Positions 8,682 to 16,063 of a stretch of 64,000 nucleotides of DNA are shown here, one piece after another (within the stretch, counting starts at the first letter, position 1; the number at the start of each line of letters is the position of its first letter). The notes under the pieces are model-generated. The model did not search any database. It worked only from the letters and a program-made list of their open reading frames with translations, and had not been told where the DNA came from. The stretch is from Pseudomonas wuhanensis. GTDB taxonomy: Bacteria > Pseudomonadota > Gammaproteobacteria > Pseudomonadales > Pseudomonadaceae. A program made the position numbers and the translations under genes. Location of the stretch: assembly GCF_030687395.1 (NCBI RefSeq), contig NZ_CP117430.1, forward strand, positions 3,410,001 through 3,474,000, written 5' to 3'.

Positions 8682-9476
8682 ATGTTTTCTCGAGACTTTT
8701 TCACTGGACTTGTTCGAGCTGCTGCCATCGGGTTAGGGGTACTCGGGGCTACAGGATGCTCAGTCGCGCAACAGGATAGCTTCACGCTGGTAACTGAACT
8801 GCCACCCGGATTCAGCATTAAAGGCGAAGCGTCTTATGTGCCTAGAATGGGAGAGACTTGTACGATCCCGCCTCGCAATGGGAGAAACTACCCTGGCAAA
8901 AAATTTTTTGAGCAAGAACTTAATAACGAAGCGCAGACGGCACATTTCGAAGTCCCACTGACAAGTAACGAAGGAGGCTGCCCTTTGGTACTTAAAAGTT
9001 TCGGATATGAGGTCGACGCAAAGTACGGAGCTGCCCGCCTCAATTTAGGTAGGGATTACGCGGGGATTTCGTTTCAGGATGGAGTTGCAGACAGTCTCAA
9101 TCCTCCTTCACCCACGACACTACAGAAACAGTGCGAATGGTTGTTTCGTACAGTAGGACCCAATCGTTACATAGCTAAAATTTTGAAATGTAAATCTGTG
9201 GCAACACCTGAACAGGAAAGTGGCGCAGTTGCAAAAGGTCCGCTGCAACGTGCTCAATTGGTAGGGAAGACGGTTAAAGTAGTCTTCGCTATTTCAAGCG
9301 AAGAAAGGCCGGCCGTAGGTGATAATTGGGTGAAGTTCCCGTCTGGCTGGAAGCGTTGCATGGGTGACAGCCTTGAGGACCCTTATGCGTTCTGCGGAGA
9401 CAATAAAACTGACTTTAAACCCTTCAAAATGCCAGATGGACGTGACTGCACCGTCTATCCGGCTTGCAACGAATAA
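8682..9476 (+). CDS. Putative lipoprotein, likely T6SS lipase immunity protein (copy 2)
   Basis: 264 residues, starting at ATG 8682 after AAGGACAATAAA; a longer frame overlapping copy 1 is rejected because the paralogue alignment begins here. A signal sequence ends in the lipobox LGATGC. The mature part aligns with copy 1 almost residue for residue (DSFTLVTELPPGFSIKGEAS is identical), including all cysteines, with differences concentrated in the last third. It starts 10 bases after copy 1 and ends 12 bases before the lipase, so one transcript is likely. Duplicated immunity genes are common at Tle phospholipase loci; the extra copy may neutralise a variant effector (inference). Confidence 0.82.
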   Translation: MFSRDFFTGLVRAAAIGLGVLGATGCSVAQQDSFTLVTELPPGFSIKGEASYVPRMGETCTIPPRNGRNYPGKKFFEQELNNEAQTAHFEVPLTSNEGGCPLVLKSFGYEVDAKYGAARLNLGRDYAGISFQDGVADSLNPPSPTTLQKQCEWLFRTVGPNRYIAKILKCKSVATPEQESGAVAKGPLQRAQLVGKTVKVVFAISSEERPAVGDNWVKFPSGWKRCMGDSLEDPYAFCGDNKTDFKPFKMPDGRDCTVYPACNE

Positions 9477-9488
9477 GGAAATTCACAC

Positions 9489-11618
9489 ATGCCAGCAAAG
9501 AAACCAGTACAACCGCTACTGACTGATACTAAACAAGCCTGCCCGCTCAGAGGCACTTGGGTTAGTTTTCAACTAGTGGATGAGTCAGGGGATGGTAAAC
9601 CCTATGCCGGCTTAGCCTACAAACTTGTTGATAGTACCGAGCAGTCTCATGAAGGGATTTTAGATTCTGAAGGTTTCGCCAAGGTTTGCGACAATTACGA
9701 AGGCCCCGTCATTCTCACAGTGGATAGCACCTACAAAGGAGACGACAAGTTCTATAAATCTCTAATGACACGGCCGAGCTACCCTCTAAAAATCACCGAA
9801 TTACAGGTGCGAGCCGAAACAACCCGTTTCATCCGCAAGGATGGTCTACGGGTTGAAAATAATCCTGCAAAAGCGAAAGCCGACCATTTTTTTCACATCG
9901 AAGTTAAACACTTAGTTCAAAAACACACCCATCTTCCTCCTGAATCAAAAAGCAAATACCCACCGAATCATAATCTTCTAAATTTAATGGGCGACCTTGG
10001 ATTCGGCCAAGAAAAAATGGACCTATGGGGAGTTGTCTTACTTCCGAACAAGCACACTGCTCTTGAAATTCGCCCGTTACGCTCTTATCGCCCTATGCTT
10101 TCAAAAGACAATAAATTCAGCGCCTTGAATTTGTATCAGCTTTCTTTGTTTGCCAGTCTTAGCTACTGCGACTTTGGTCAAGAACCGGCCGAACAGCCAA
10201 CCGACACTGTCAAATTACCTCTCGATCCGAGCGTCGGATACTTGTTTGGAAATGGACTGGCTAGTTTCAAAGAAATCTGGAAAATCAATTCAGCCCAGAC
10301 GATCCCTTACTACCCGCTTTATGAAGATGTGCCCTACTCGAAGCGTTTCGAAGTCCTGCCGTTTGATCCGACGCTCTACGAAAAAAACAAACCTGAATTA
10401 GGCGAAGAGCAGGAATGGCCTGCAAAATGGCATTTCTTTGATGATGGCCAAGTAAAAGGTGGTAGTAATACTCAGGCTTTCATAACCCACCATGACGAAG
10501 TCATTCTGATTTCCGTCCGTGGAACGAAAGAACTCGTGGACTTTGTGCGAGACACCGATGCAGAGCAAGTTCCATTTGAAGAGGGTGTAGGTAAAACGCA
10601 CCAAGGCTTCTACAAGGCCTATAAGGCGATGAGTAAATTTGTTCAGGTTTACCTCGACCAGTTCCACACGGGGCAAAAAATCATTATTTGCGGGCATAGC
10701 CTGGGCGGGGCAATCGCGACATTGCTCGCAGAAGCGTTACGACGTAGTCCAAATGCGTACGACATATTGCTTTACACCTACGGCTCCCCAAGAGCCGGCG
10801 ACGCCGACTTCGTCAACGGCGCCGCAGAACTGGCCCATCACCGAATGGTCAACAATAACGACCCGATCCCAAGTGTTCCCGCGCCATGGATGAACACTCG
10901 TAAACGTATCTGGGTGCCCGGTGTAATCATCAGTTTTGTCACCGCCCCGTTAGGCGCTCTGATTTTCGCTGTAGGCCTGTCGCGAACCGGCGGCGCGCCA
11001 TACGAGCACCACGGCAATTTGCACCACTTCATGCCCGTCCACTTTAAAGGACGTGAGCAATCCGCCGTTCTCTGGGATCCAGGTTGCGATTCCATCGAAG
11101 AGGCCGCCTGTACCAAAGCATTGAAGAAGTTTGGAGACTTACCCGACCGTGCCGCTTTTGTGCAGCAACTGTTCCACATGAGTGATCACTACATGGTGCC
11201 CTCGTACATTCCGTACGCCTGGGCAACATTGCGCCGCTGGCAGCAAACCCAGGAAAGCGGAACCACGGTGGTGACCAAGACTGAGTACGATCAGGTCTAC
11301 TACCAATTGCAAGAGATGCAGGACCGTTTGAAGGCAAAGGAAGTTGAACTGAACAACGCCTTCCAATACGACCGTCAGGCAAACCAGCGAGAAGCGAGTT
11401 TACTGAGAGCGGAAATAGGTCGGTTGAATACAGCCCGGCAACGGCTGCACGCCTTGAGCTTCCTTAAACTGACGCCCGAAGACATTTACGGCTCTGCCGC
11501 CCAGGCGCCGGAACATAAAATCAACGTCGATCGCTGGATGGCGAAAAAAGAAAACACTGTCGAGGTTCAGCTCGCAATGATTCCTCAAGCGAGTGGCAGT
11601 GAACTGAGGACGGCTTAG
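9489..11618 (+). CDS. Class 3 lipase, putative T6SS phospholipase effector (Tle-like)
   Basis: 709 residues. Residues 1 to about 110 form an N-terminal domain (CPLRGTWVSFQLVDESGDG) of the kind seen before T6SS cargo domains. The middle is an alpha/beta-hydrolase lipase class 3 domain: nucleophile elbow GHSLGG with Ser404, a probable acid in NNNDPIPSVP, and candidate His in EHHGNLHHFMPVHF. A hydrophobic segment (GVIISFVTAPLGALIFAVGL) lies between the acid and the His, possibly a membrane-insertion element. The C-terminus has a predicted coiled coil (YQLQEMQDRLKAKEVELNN). The target is predicted to be phospholipid of competing bacteria. GC is lower in the first 900 bases than in vgrG, suggesting separate ancestry. 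The exact Tle family is not determined. Confidence 0.88.
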   Translation: MPAKKPVQPLLTDTKQACPLRGTWVSFQLVDESGDGKPYAGLAYKLVDSTEQSHEGILDSEGFAKVCDNYEGPVILTVDSTYKGDDKFYKSLMTRPSYPLKITELQVRAETTRFIRKDGLRVENNPAKAKADHFFHIEVKHLVQKHTHLPPESKSKYPPNHNLLNLMGDLGFGQEKMDLWGVVLLPNKHTALEIRPLRSYRPMLSKDNKFSALNLYQLSLFASLSYCDFGQEPAEQPTDTVKLPLDPSVGYLFGNGLASFKEIWKINSAQTIPYYPLYEDVPYSKRFEVLPFDPTLYEKNKPELGEEQEWPAKWHFFDDGQVKGGSNTQAFITHHDEVILISVRGTKELVDFVRDTDAEQVPFEEGVGKTHQGFYKAYKAMSKFVQVYLDQFHTGQKIIICGHSLGGAIATLLAEALRRSPNAYDILLYTYGSPRAGDADFVNGAAELAHHRMVNNNDPIPSVPAPWMNTRKRIWVPGVIISFVTAPLGALIFAVGLSRTGGAPYEHHGNLHHFMPVHFKGREQSAVLWDPGCDSIEEAACTKALKKFGDLPDRAAFVQQLFHMSDHYMVPSYIPYAWATLRRWQQTQESGTTVVTKTEYDQVYYQLQEMQDRLKAKEVELNNAFQYDRQANQREASLLRAEIGRLNTARQRLHALSFLKLTPEDIYGSAAQAPEHKINVDRWMAKKENTVEVQLAMIPQASGSELRTA

Positions 11619-11635
11619 TTTTCAGTGCGTCCCGC

Positions 11636-11670
11636 AAACAAGCCAGCCTTCATAAGAGACTGGCTTGTTT
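11636..11670. terminator. Bidirectional terminator
   Basis: AAACAAGCCAG, a 13-base loop, then CTGGCTTGTTT. The stem is AT-rich at both ends, so it can act for the lipase operon on the plus strand and for the convergent small gene on the minus strand. Confidence 0.85.
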
Positions 11671-11684
11671 GTCATGCTGTGGCG

Positions 11685-11981
11685 TCAGACCGGCGCTTTC
11701 CAGCCCATCATCCGCTGCTGCGCGACCTGCAGCAGGTCGTAACCATCCTGCGTCAGCAGATAAAGCGCATGGGTAATGTGCGGAATGTCCTGAACATCGC
11801 CGTGCTTGAAGCATTGGCAGTGGAGTGTTTCAAGTAACTGGCTGGAGGCTCGGATGCGCTGCAACGCGGCTTCGAGAATATCTTGGGGATTGGCTTCTGT
11901 GTCGATCACCAAAGGATTTGAGTCGGTGACACTGCTTTTGATTGAACGGTAGCGTTCGGGGAACGGATTTATCGTTGGCAT
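11685..11981 (-). CDS. Small hypothetical protein
   Basis: 98 residues starting MPTINPFPERYRSI. It is mostly helical with a leucine-rich C-terminal half (ALYLLTQDGYDLLQVAQQRM), no signal peptide and no membrane segment. The style resembles small Pseudomonas DUF3077-like proteins (central ANPQDILEAALQRIRASSQLLET), but I cannot place it with certainty. It is convergent with the T6SS lipase operon and shares a terminator with it. Confidence 0.65.
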   Translation of the reverse strand: MPTINPFPERYRSIKSSVTDSNPLVIDTEANPQDILEAALQRIRASSQLLETLHCQCFKHGDVQDIPHITHALYLLTQDGYDLLQVAQQRMMGWKAPV

Positions 11982-12485
11982 AGTAATTACTCAAGTATTA
12001 ATTAGTAATCGCCAGCACCGTGACCAAACGATGGGAGGCGGCTGCGTACAGGCTTGGTCAACCGCTAACACTCAAAACGGCTCGCCCGAAAGCGTCCTGC
12101 ACACAGCCACCATTACAACGCACTACGAGACGTAGAAGTCCGCAGAGCGAATGATGGCACATATATGTGCAGTGTTAGTCAGGTGACCAAACCTGTTCGC
12201 TGATTTTGCAGCGAAGCCAAACAATAACCGCTGGCAGCCGGCCGGCGAAAGGCGACAAAGCGCCCTAACTTGTAGGAACGGGCCGAAGCTCCCGCAGCTT
12301 TTTTACCTAAATGAAACCTCTGACAGAAAACGCCTCACGACAAACGGCATTCACGCAGTTAACCATCGCTTAACTCCACGGTCCAAACTTTAATGGACCG
12401 CACGCCCTCAGCTACCTCTGACGCCCAGTGCGGCAGGTTCGACGTTCTTCAGTCGAACTGACTTCCTCTGCACTGGAGACCCATC
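11982..12485. other. Intergenic region with two inverted repeats
   Basis: About 500 bases without a convincing gene. It holds the upstream region of the minus-strand small gene (AT-rich AAGTATTAATTAGTAAT near 11995) and the leader of the DUF2790 gene. Two palindromes stand out: GGTCCA-N8-TGGACC at 12380-12399 and TTCGAC-N8-GTCGAA near 12438-12460. Either could be an operator or an mRNA hairpin for the DUF2790 gene. Nothing else was recognised. Confidence 0.5.
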
Positions 12486-12755
12486 ATGAACATGCGAACA
12501 CTACTGATGACCACCGCCCTCGCCTGCACCGCGCTCGCAGGTTTCGCTCAGGCCAACGATACGTCGTCCTCCCAGGCCGTGCCCTACCACTACGGCATGC
12601 CGCTGCATGTGGGCAAGGTCATTTCCATGATCGAACCGTCGACATTGGACTGCAAGGTGGTCACCGCTGAGATGAAGTACATCGATAGCGCCTCGGGCAA
12701 GCCTGCGGCAATCACCTACCTAAAACTTTCTGACGCGTGCAGTTATCAGAACTGA
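12486..12755 (+). CDS. DUF2790 domain protein, exported
   Basis: 89 residues. A clear signal peptide (MRTLLMTTALACTALAGFAQA) precedes a short DUF2790 domain (VPYHYGMPLHVGKVISM, then CKVVTAEMKYIDSASG). Start ATG 12486 follows CTGGAGACCCATC. DUF2790 proteins are small periplasmic proteins of unknown function found in many copies in Pseudomonas, several of them metal- or stress-responsive. The palindromes just upstream may control it. Confidence 0.88.
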   Translation: MNMRTLLMTTALACTALAGFAQANDTSSSQAVPYHYGMPLHVGKVISMIEPSTLDCKVVTAEMKYIDSASGKPAAITYLKLSDACSYQN

Positions 12756-12845
12756 CAGAAGATTCTGATTCGGTGCTTGGCAGTAGGCCAGTGAGGGTTC
12801 TGACGCTATGCTTTGGCGTCTCCCTCACTGCCGAACGGATTTGCC

Positions 12846-13244
12846 ATGCAGTTCTCATTTCGCACTCTGTCGACGTTCACCGCCGCGCTTTGTTTTCTGC
12901 TGGCACTGGTCTGGGGTTTGATGCCGCAAGGGTTGTTGGCAATCTGGAGTATCGAGTATTCGTCAGCGGCGGGCTTTATCGCCAGGCGCAGTGCGGTGCT
13001 GTTCGGCGCATTGGGGGTGATGTTTTATTTCGTGCGGCAGGCACCGCCCTCGGCGGCGCGAAGCGCGATGTGCAGCGGCTTTATGGTGGGGTGTTTCGGT
13101 TTGGCAGCACTGGGCTTCGGCGAATGGCTCAATGGTCATGCCGGGCCGGGTATTTTGCTGGCGATCCTGGTGGAATTGGCGCTGGGCCTGGGGTTTATCC
13201 AGACCCGGCGCGTGTCGGTCGAACTGGGTGAAACGGCCGGTTAA
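12846..13244 (+). CDS. Small integral membrane protein
   Basis: 132 residues with four predicted membrane segments (TFTAALCFLLALVWGLM; AVLFGALGVMFYFV; FMVGCFGLAALGFG; ILLAILVELALGLGFI). ATG 12846 is preferred over an upstream ATG at 12813 because the membrane segment then starts near the N-terminus. No motif links it to a function. It is convergent with and overlaps by 4 bases the DUF1652 gene. Confidence 0.75.
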   Translation: MQFSFRTLSTFTAALCFLLALVWGLMPQGLLAIWSIEYSSAAGFIARRSAVLFGALGVMFYFVRQAPPSAARSAMCSGFMVGCFGLAALGFGEWLNGHAGPGILLAILVELALGLGFIQTRRVSVELGETAG

Positions 13245-13510
13245 TGGGCTTTCGACTTAGCGCTGAACAACTGGCCATGGCTGTTGTGCTCAAGGTCGGT
13301 GCGTAACTCGGCGATCAGATTATTGATCTCCCGACACCCGTTGAGGCGATGGGCGTCTATACCGGTGACGCACAGGTCGAGATGGTCAGTCTCGTTGTCC
13401 GAATACACTTTGACGGTCATCGACAGGTCCGGCGACAGCGTGCATTGGCAGCGCTTCGGGAGAAAACTGCTTTCAACGATATTGCGTAGTTCCAAGGCAG
13501 AAAGAAACAT
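13241..13510 (-). CDS. DUF1652 domain protein
   Basis: 89 residues, starting MFLSALELRNIVESSFLPKR, which matches the usual DUF1652 opening. The start at 13510 is supported by GAGGGTGG just upstream; a longer frame reaching 13552 is rejected. DUF1652 proteins are small cytoplasmic Pseudomonas proteins of unknown role. The C-terminal region RLNGCREINNLIAELRTDLE is the conserved helical part. Confidence 0.88.
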   Translation of the reverse strand: MFLSALELRNIVESSFLPKRCQCTLSPDLSMTVKVYSDNETDHLDLCVTGIDAHRLNGCREINNLIAELRTDLEHNSHGQLFSAKSKAH

Positions 13511-13897
13511 GGCCACCCTCTCGGTATTGTGAGATTGCCAATCAAGAATCAATGTCGGTCGGAGCTCAGATCACCCGTTCTTTTCTTCCTGGCGGGCTTC
13601 ATCGTTCCAACGTCCGACCGTTTTTTTGTTTCAGCGCCGACTCAACGAGACCGTGGTCAACTCAAGACAGCTTCAGCATAAAACATGCCCAGAATTTCGC
13701 CCTGCGACTCGTCGGCAAATCAAGGGTTGGGCGGGGGTGGCAATAAAGCGAGTCGTGCAATATGCAAGAAAGGACTGTTTCAAGCCCTGCATTTTGCAAA
13801 CACCCCGATGGCGGGTTTGCATTGGGCGAGGACGGCAGTAAGAATGCGGCCCATCCAATTAGTATCCGCTGACCCCACACACACGCAAGGAGGCATC
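13511..13897. other. Intergenic region upstream of ecotin
   Basis: About 390 bases of mixed composition between the DUF1652 gene and ecotin. Short open frames occur on both strands but lack coding character. No terminator or repeat was found; it should hold the promoters of the two divergent genes. Confidence 0.5.
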
Positions 13898-14380
13898 ATG
13901 GGTGCTTTGCCGCTTAACACGACCGCCGGGCTGATAGTTGCCATTCTGTCGTCCGTAACCCACGCCGCAACCCTCGAAGATGTCGCTCCATACCCCAAGC
14001 CGGAGAACGGTTTTACCCGCCAGGTCATTCATCTCACCCCGCAAAAACAAGAAGACGGCTATCAGGTCGAAATCCTGGCCGGCAAGACCCTGACCGTCGA
14101 CTGCAACCGTCAGCGCCTGGGCGGCATGCTTGAGGAAAAGAACCTTGAGGGCTGGGGCTACCCGTTTTACCGACTGGAAAAAGTCACCGGCCCGATGAGC
14201 ACGATGATGGCCTGCCCGGATGGCAAGAGCAAAAAGGACTTCGTGCCGGTGGTCGGTGACGGTTTCAGGCTGCGTTACAACAGCAAGTTGCCGATCGTGC
14301 TCTACGTGCCCAAGGACGTCGAAGTGCGCTACCGGATCTGGTCGGCGTCGAGCCATGTCGAGAAAGCCGTTCAGGAGTAA
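13898..14380 (+). CDS. eco: Ecotin, periplasmic serine protease inhibitor
   Basis: 160 residues. ATG 13898 follows AAGGAGG, and a signal peptide runs to about THA at 21-23. The mature protein matches ecotin: [15 protein letters not shown], the 80s-type reactive loop STMMACPDG with the paired Met residues M103/M104 at P1/P1', and [20 protein letters not shown] near the end. C69 and C106 are placed to form the single disulphide. Ecotins form dimers that block trypsin-fold proteases, such as host elastase or protozoan enzymes, in the periplasm. It stands alone. Confidence 0.95.
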   Translation: MGALPLNTTAGLIVAILSSVTHAATLEDVAPYPKPENGFTRQVIHLTPQKQEDGYQVEILAGKTLTVDCNRQRLGGMLEEKNLEGWGYPFYRLEKVTGPMSTMMACPDGKSKKDFVPVVGDGFRLRYNSKLPIVLYVPKDVEVRYRIWSASSHVEKAVQE

Positions 14381-14392
14381 ACGGCCTGTCCC

Positions 14393-15406
14393 TCACGCCG
14401 ACACGCCGCTCAACGCGGCGCGCTCGGCCACATGTCGCAAACTGTCGAAATTGATGTTCGCTCCCGAATCGATGGCCACCAGGGTCTGACCCTTGGCGCC
14501 GGTTCGTGCCACGTACTGTTTGATCCCGGCCACGGCCAAGGCGCCGGAAGGCTCGGTGATCGAGCGGGTATCGTCGTAGATATTCTTGATGGCGGCGCAG
14601 AGTTCGTCGTTGCTGACGGTCATCACCTCATCGACACAAAACCGGCAGACCTCAAAACCATAGGCACCAATCTCTGCAACGGCCACGCCATCGGCGAAGG
14701 TGCCGACGGTTGGCAGCACAACCCGTTCGCCAGCCTGTAATGCAGCCTGCAAGCAGGCGGAATGTTCCGACTCGACGCCGATGATGCGGACTTCAGGGCG
14801 CAGGTATTTGACGTACGCGGCAATGCCGGCGATCAAGCCACCACCGCCCACCGGAATGAAAATCGCGTCTAGCGCCCCTTGGTGCTGGCGAAGGATTTCC
14901 ATGGCGACGGTGCCCTGCCCCGCGATCACGTCCGGGTCATCGAAGGGCGAGACAAAGGTGCGACCGGTTTGCCTTGCCAGGCTCAGTGCGTACTCCAGGG
15001 CAAACGGAAAACTCTCGCCGTGCAACACCGCATTGGCGCCTCGGCTGCGGACACCCGTCACCTTCAATTCCGGCGTCGTGCAGGGCATGACGATGGTTGC
15101 GGCGATACCCAACTCGCGGGCCGCCAATGCTACGCCTTGGGCATGGTTGCCCGCCGAGGCCGTGATCACGCCACGGGCTTTCTGTTCGTCGCTCAGGTTC
15201 ACCAGTTTGTTGTAGGCACCGCGGATCTTGAAGGAAAACGTCGGTTGCAAGTCTTCGCGCTTGAGCAGGATCTGATTGCCCAACGCCTCGGACAAGGCCG
15301 GTGCGGTTTGCAACGGCGTGCGCACGGCGAGTTCGTAAACCGGCGCGGCGAGGATCTTTTTCACGTAGTGCTCTAGCAAGCTCTGCTGGGCGGGGGTGCT
15401 GTTCAT
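14393..15406 (-). CDS. ilvA: Threonine deaminase, short form without ACT domain
   Basis: 337 residues of a fold-type II PLP enzyme that converts L-threonine to 2-oxobutyrate and ammonia, the first step toward isoleucine. The PLP lysine is K60 in PTFSFKIRGAYNK; SAGNHAQGVA and the glycine loop PVGGGGLIAG bind substrate and phosphate. Biosynthetic IlvA proteins are about 500 residues with a C-terminal ACT-like regulatory region; this one ends after the catalytic domain, like catabolic TdcB, so feedback inhibition by isoleucine through that domain is not expected. Upstream on the same strand are a promoter, a leader peptide and an attenuator with isoleucine codons, arguing for control at transcription. 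It could also act on serine. Confidence 0.9.
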   Translation of the reverse strand: MNSTPAQQSLLEHYVKKILAAPVYELAVRTPLQTAPALSEALGNQILLKREDLQPTFSFKIRGAYNKLVNLSDEQKARGVITASAGNHAQGVALAARELGIAATIVMPCTTPELKVTGVRSRGANAVLHGESFPFALEYALSLARQTGRTFVSPFDDPDVIAGQGTVAMEILRQHQGALDAIFIPVGGGGLIAGIAAYVKYLRPEVRIIGVESEHSACLQAALQAGERVVLPTVGTFADGVAVAEIGAYGFEVCRFCVDEVMTVSNDELCAAIKNIYDDTRSITEPSGALAVAGIKQYVARTGAKGQTLVAIDSGANINFDSLRHVAERAALSGVSA

Positions 15407-15445
15407 GGTCGTCTCCTGACTTTGATCGGAGCCCAGAGACAGAAA

Positions 15446-15471
15446 GTAAAAACCCGCCTCTAGGGCGGGTT
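15446..15471 (-). terminator. Attenuator terminator (3:4 hairpin) of the threonine deaminase leader
   Basis: Read on the minus strand: AACCCGCC, loop CTAGA, GGCGGGTT followed by TTTTAC. An 8-base-pair stem with a U-run, located 40 to 65 bases before the threonine deaminase start and after the leader peptide stop. It is an intrinsic terminator in front of a gene, as expected for an attenuator. Confidence 0.88.
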
Positions 15472-15489
15472 GGGTGCTGCAGTCGTGAG

Positions 15490-15555
15490 CTAGCCCGCCA
15501 AATAAGGAATGGCGGTAATAATGCTTGGCTGGCAGCGCAATACGGTGGAAGTCAT
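15490..15555 (-). CDS. Leader peptide of the threonine deaminase attenuator
   Basis: A 21-residue frame: begins MTSTVLRCQPS, continues IITAI, ends PYLAG, stop TAG. The consecutive codons ATT ATT ACC GCC ATT encode Ile-Ile-Thr-Ala-Ile, and Val and Leu also occur. Segment 1 (CCGCCA, inside these codons) pairs with segment 2 (TGGCGG, in the Leu-Ala-Gly codons); segment 2 can alternatively pair as GGCGGG with segment 3 (CCCGCC), which is the 5' arm of the terminator. A ribosome stalled at the Ile codons would cover segment 1 and allow 2:3 pairing, preventing termination. The ATG lies 7 bases after the -10 box, so the transcript may be leaderless. Confidence 0.8.
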   Translation of the reverse strand: MTSTVLRCQPSIITAIPYLAG

Positions 15556-15561
15556 GGCTGG

Positions 15562-15590
15562 AAATTAGCCGGACGCTAATGGCAAGTCAA
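15562..15590 (-). promoter_or_regulatory. Sigma-70 promoter of the threonine deaminase leader
   Basis: On the minus strand, TTGACT (15590-15585), a 17-base spacer, and TAATTT (15567-15562). The predicted start point falls at or next to the A of the leader peptide ATG at 15555. Confidence 0.78.
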
Positions 15591-15653
15591 TGGCCAATTT
15601 TCGAGGGTCGCTGTAGGCTGGCGATTCTGCTCATTGTCCCAAGGAAGGAAACC

Positions 15654-16004
15654 ATGAAGTCTGTCGCCCTGCCCCTCATCGCCCTGATCGTTTTCGCCGG
15701 CTACACCATTTCAGTAATGCTACAAGCCGAGCAGTCGTTGCTCGACTTCGGCATCAGCCTGATGTCGCGGCCGGATACCGCGCAGGTGGTGATCGATCTA
15801 TACCTATTGGCGACCCTTGCCGGTATCTGGATGTACCAGGATGCGCGCAAGCGTGGGCAGTCGGGATTGTCAGTGGTTCCCTATCTGTTGGTGACGGCGA
15901 TTTTTGTGTCTGTCGGGCCGTTGTTGTATCTGGTGGTGCGGGGGCTTCAAAGTGGGAAAACTCCATCGATACCACTCAACAAGCATGATTCAGGATTGTT
16001 GTGA
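15654..16004 (+). CDS. DUF2834 family membrane protein
   Basis: 116 residues; ATG 15654 follows AAGGAAGGAAACC. Three hydrophobic segments (LPLIALIVFAGYTISVML; VVIDLYLLATLAGIWMY; VPYLLVTAIFVSVGPLLYLVV) and the conserved WMYQDARKRG between the second and third suggest the DUF2834 family, inner-membrane proteins of unknown function. Divergent from the attenuated threonine deaminase; a REP element follows its stop. Confidence 0.78.
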   Translation: MKSVALPLIALIVFAGYTISVMLQAEQSLLDFGISLMSRPDTAQVVIDLYLLATLAGIWMYQDARKRGQSGLSVVPYLLVTAIFVSVGPLLYLVVRGLQSGKTPSIPLNKHDSGLL

Positions 16005-16017
16005 TTTTTCGATGGCT

Positions 16018-16041
16018 TTCGCGAGCAAGCCCGCTCGCGAA
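16018..16041. repeat. Single palindromic REP element
   Basis: TTCGCGAGC, AAGCCC, GCTCGCGAA: a perfect 9-base-pair hairpin of the GCGGGCTTGCTCGCGA family, in the gap between convergent genes. A partner copy is absent, unlike the doublets elsewhere in the window. Confidence 0.8.
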
Positions 16042-16063
16042 GGCGATCTGACAGCCGCCGGAA

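Noticed and set aside
4952..11618. Complete T6SS gene cluster
   Set aside because: Only vgrG and cargo genes are present; no sheath, baseplate or ATPase genes were found nearby.
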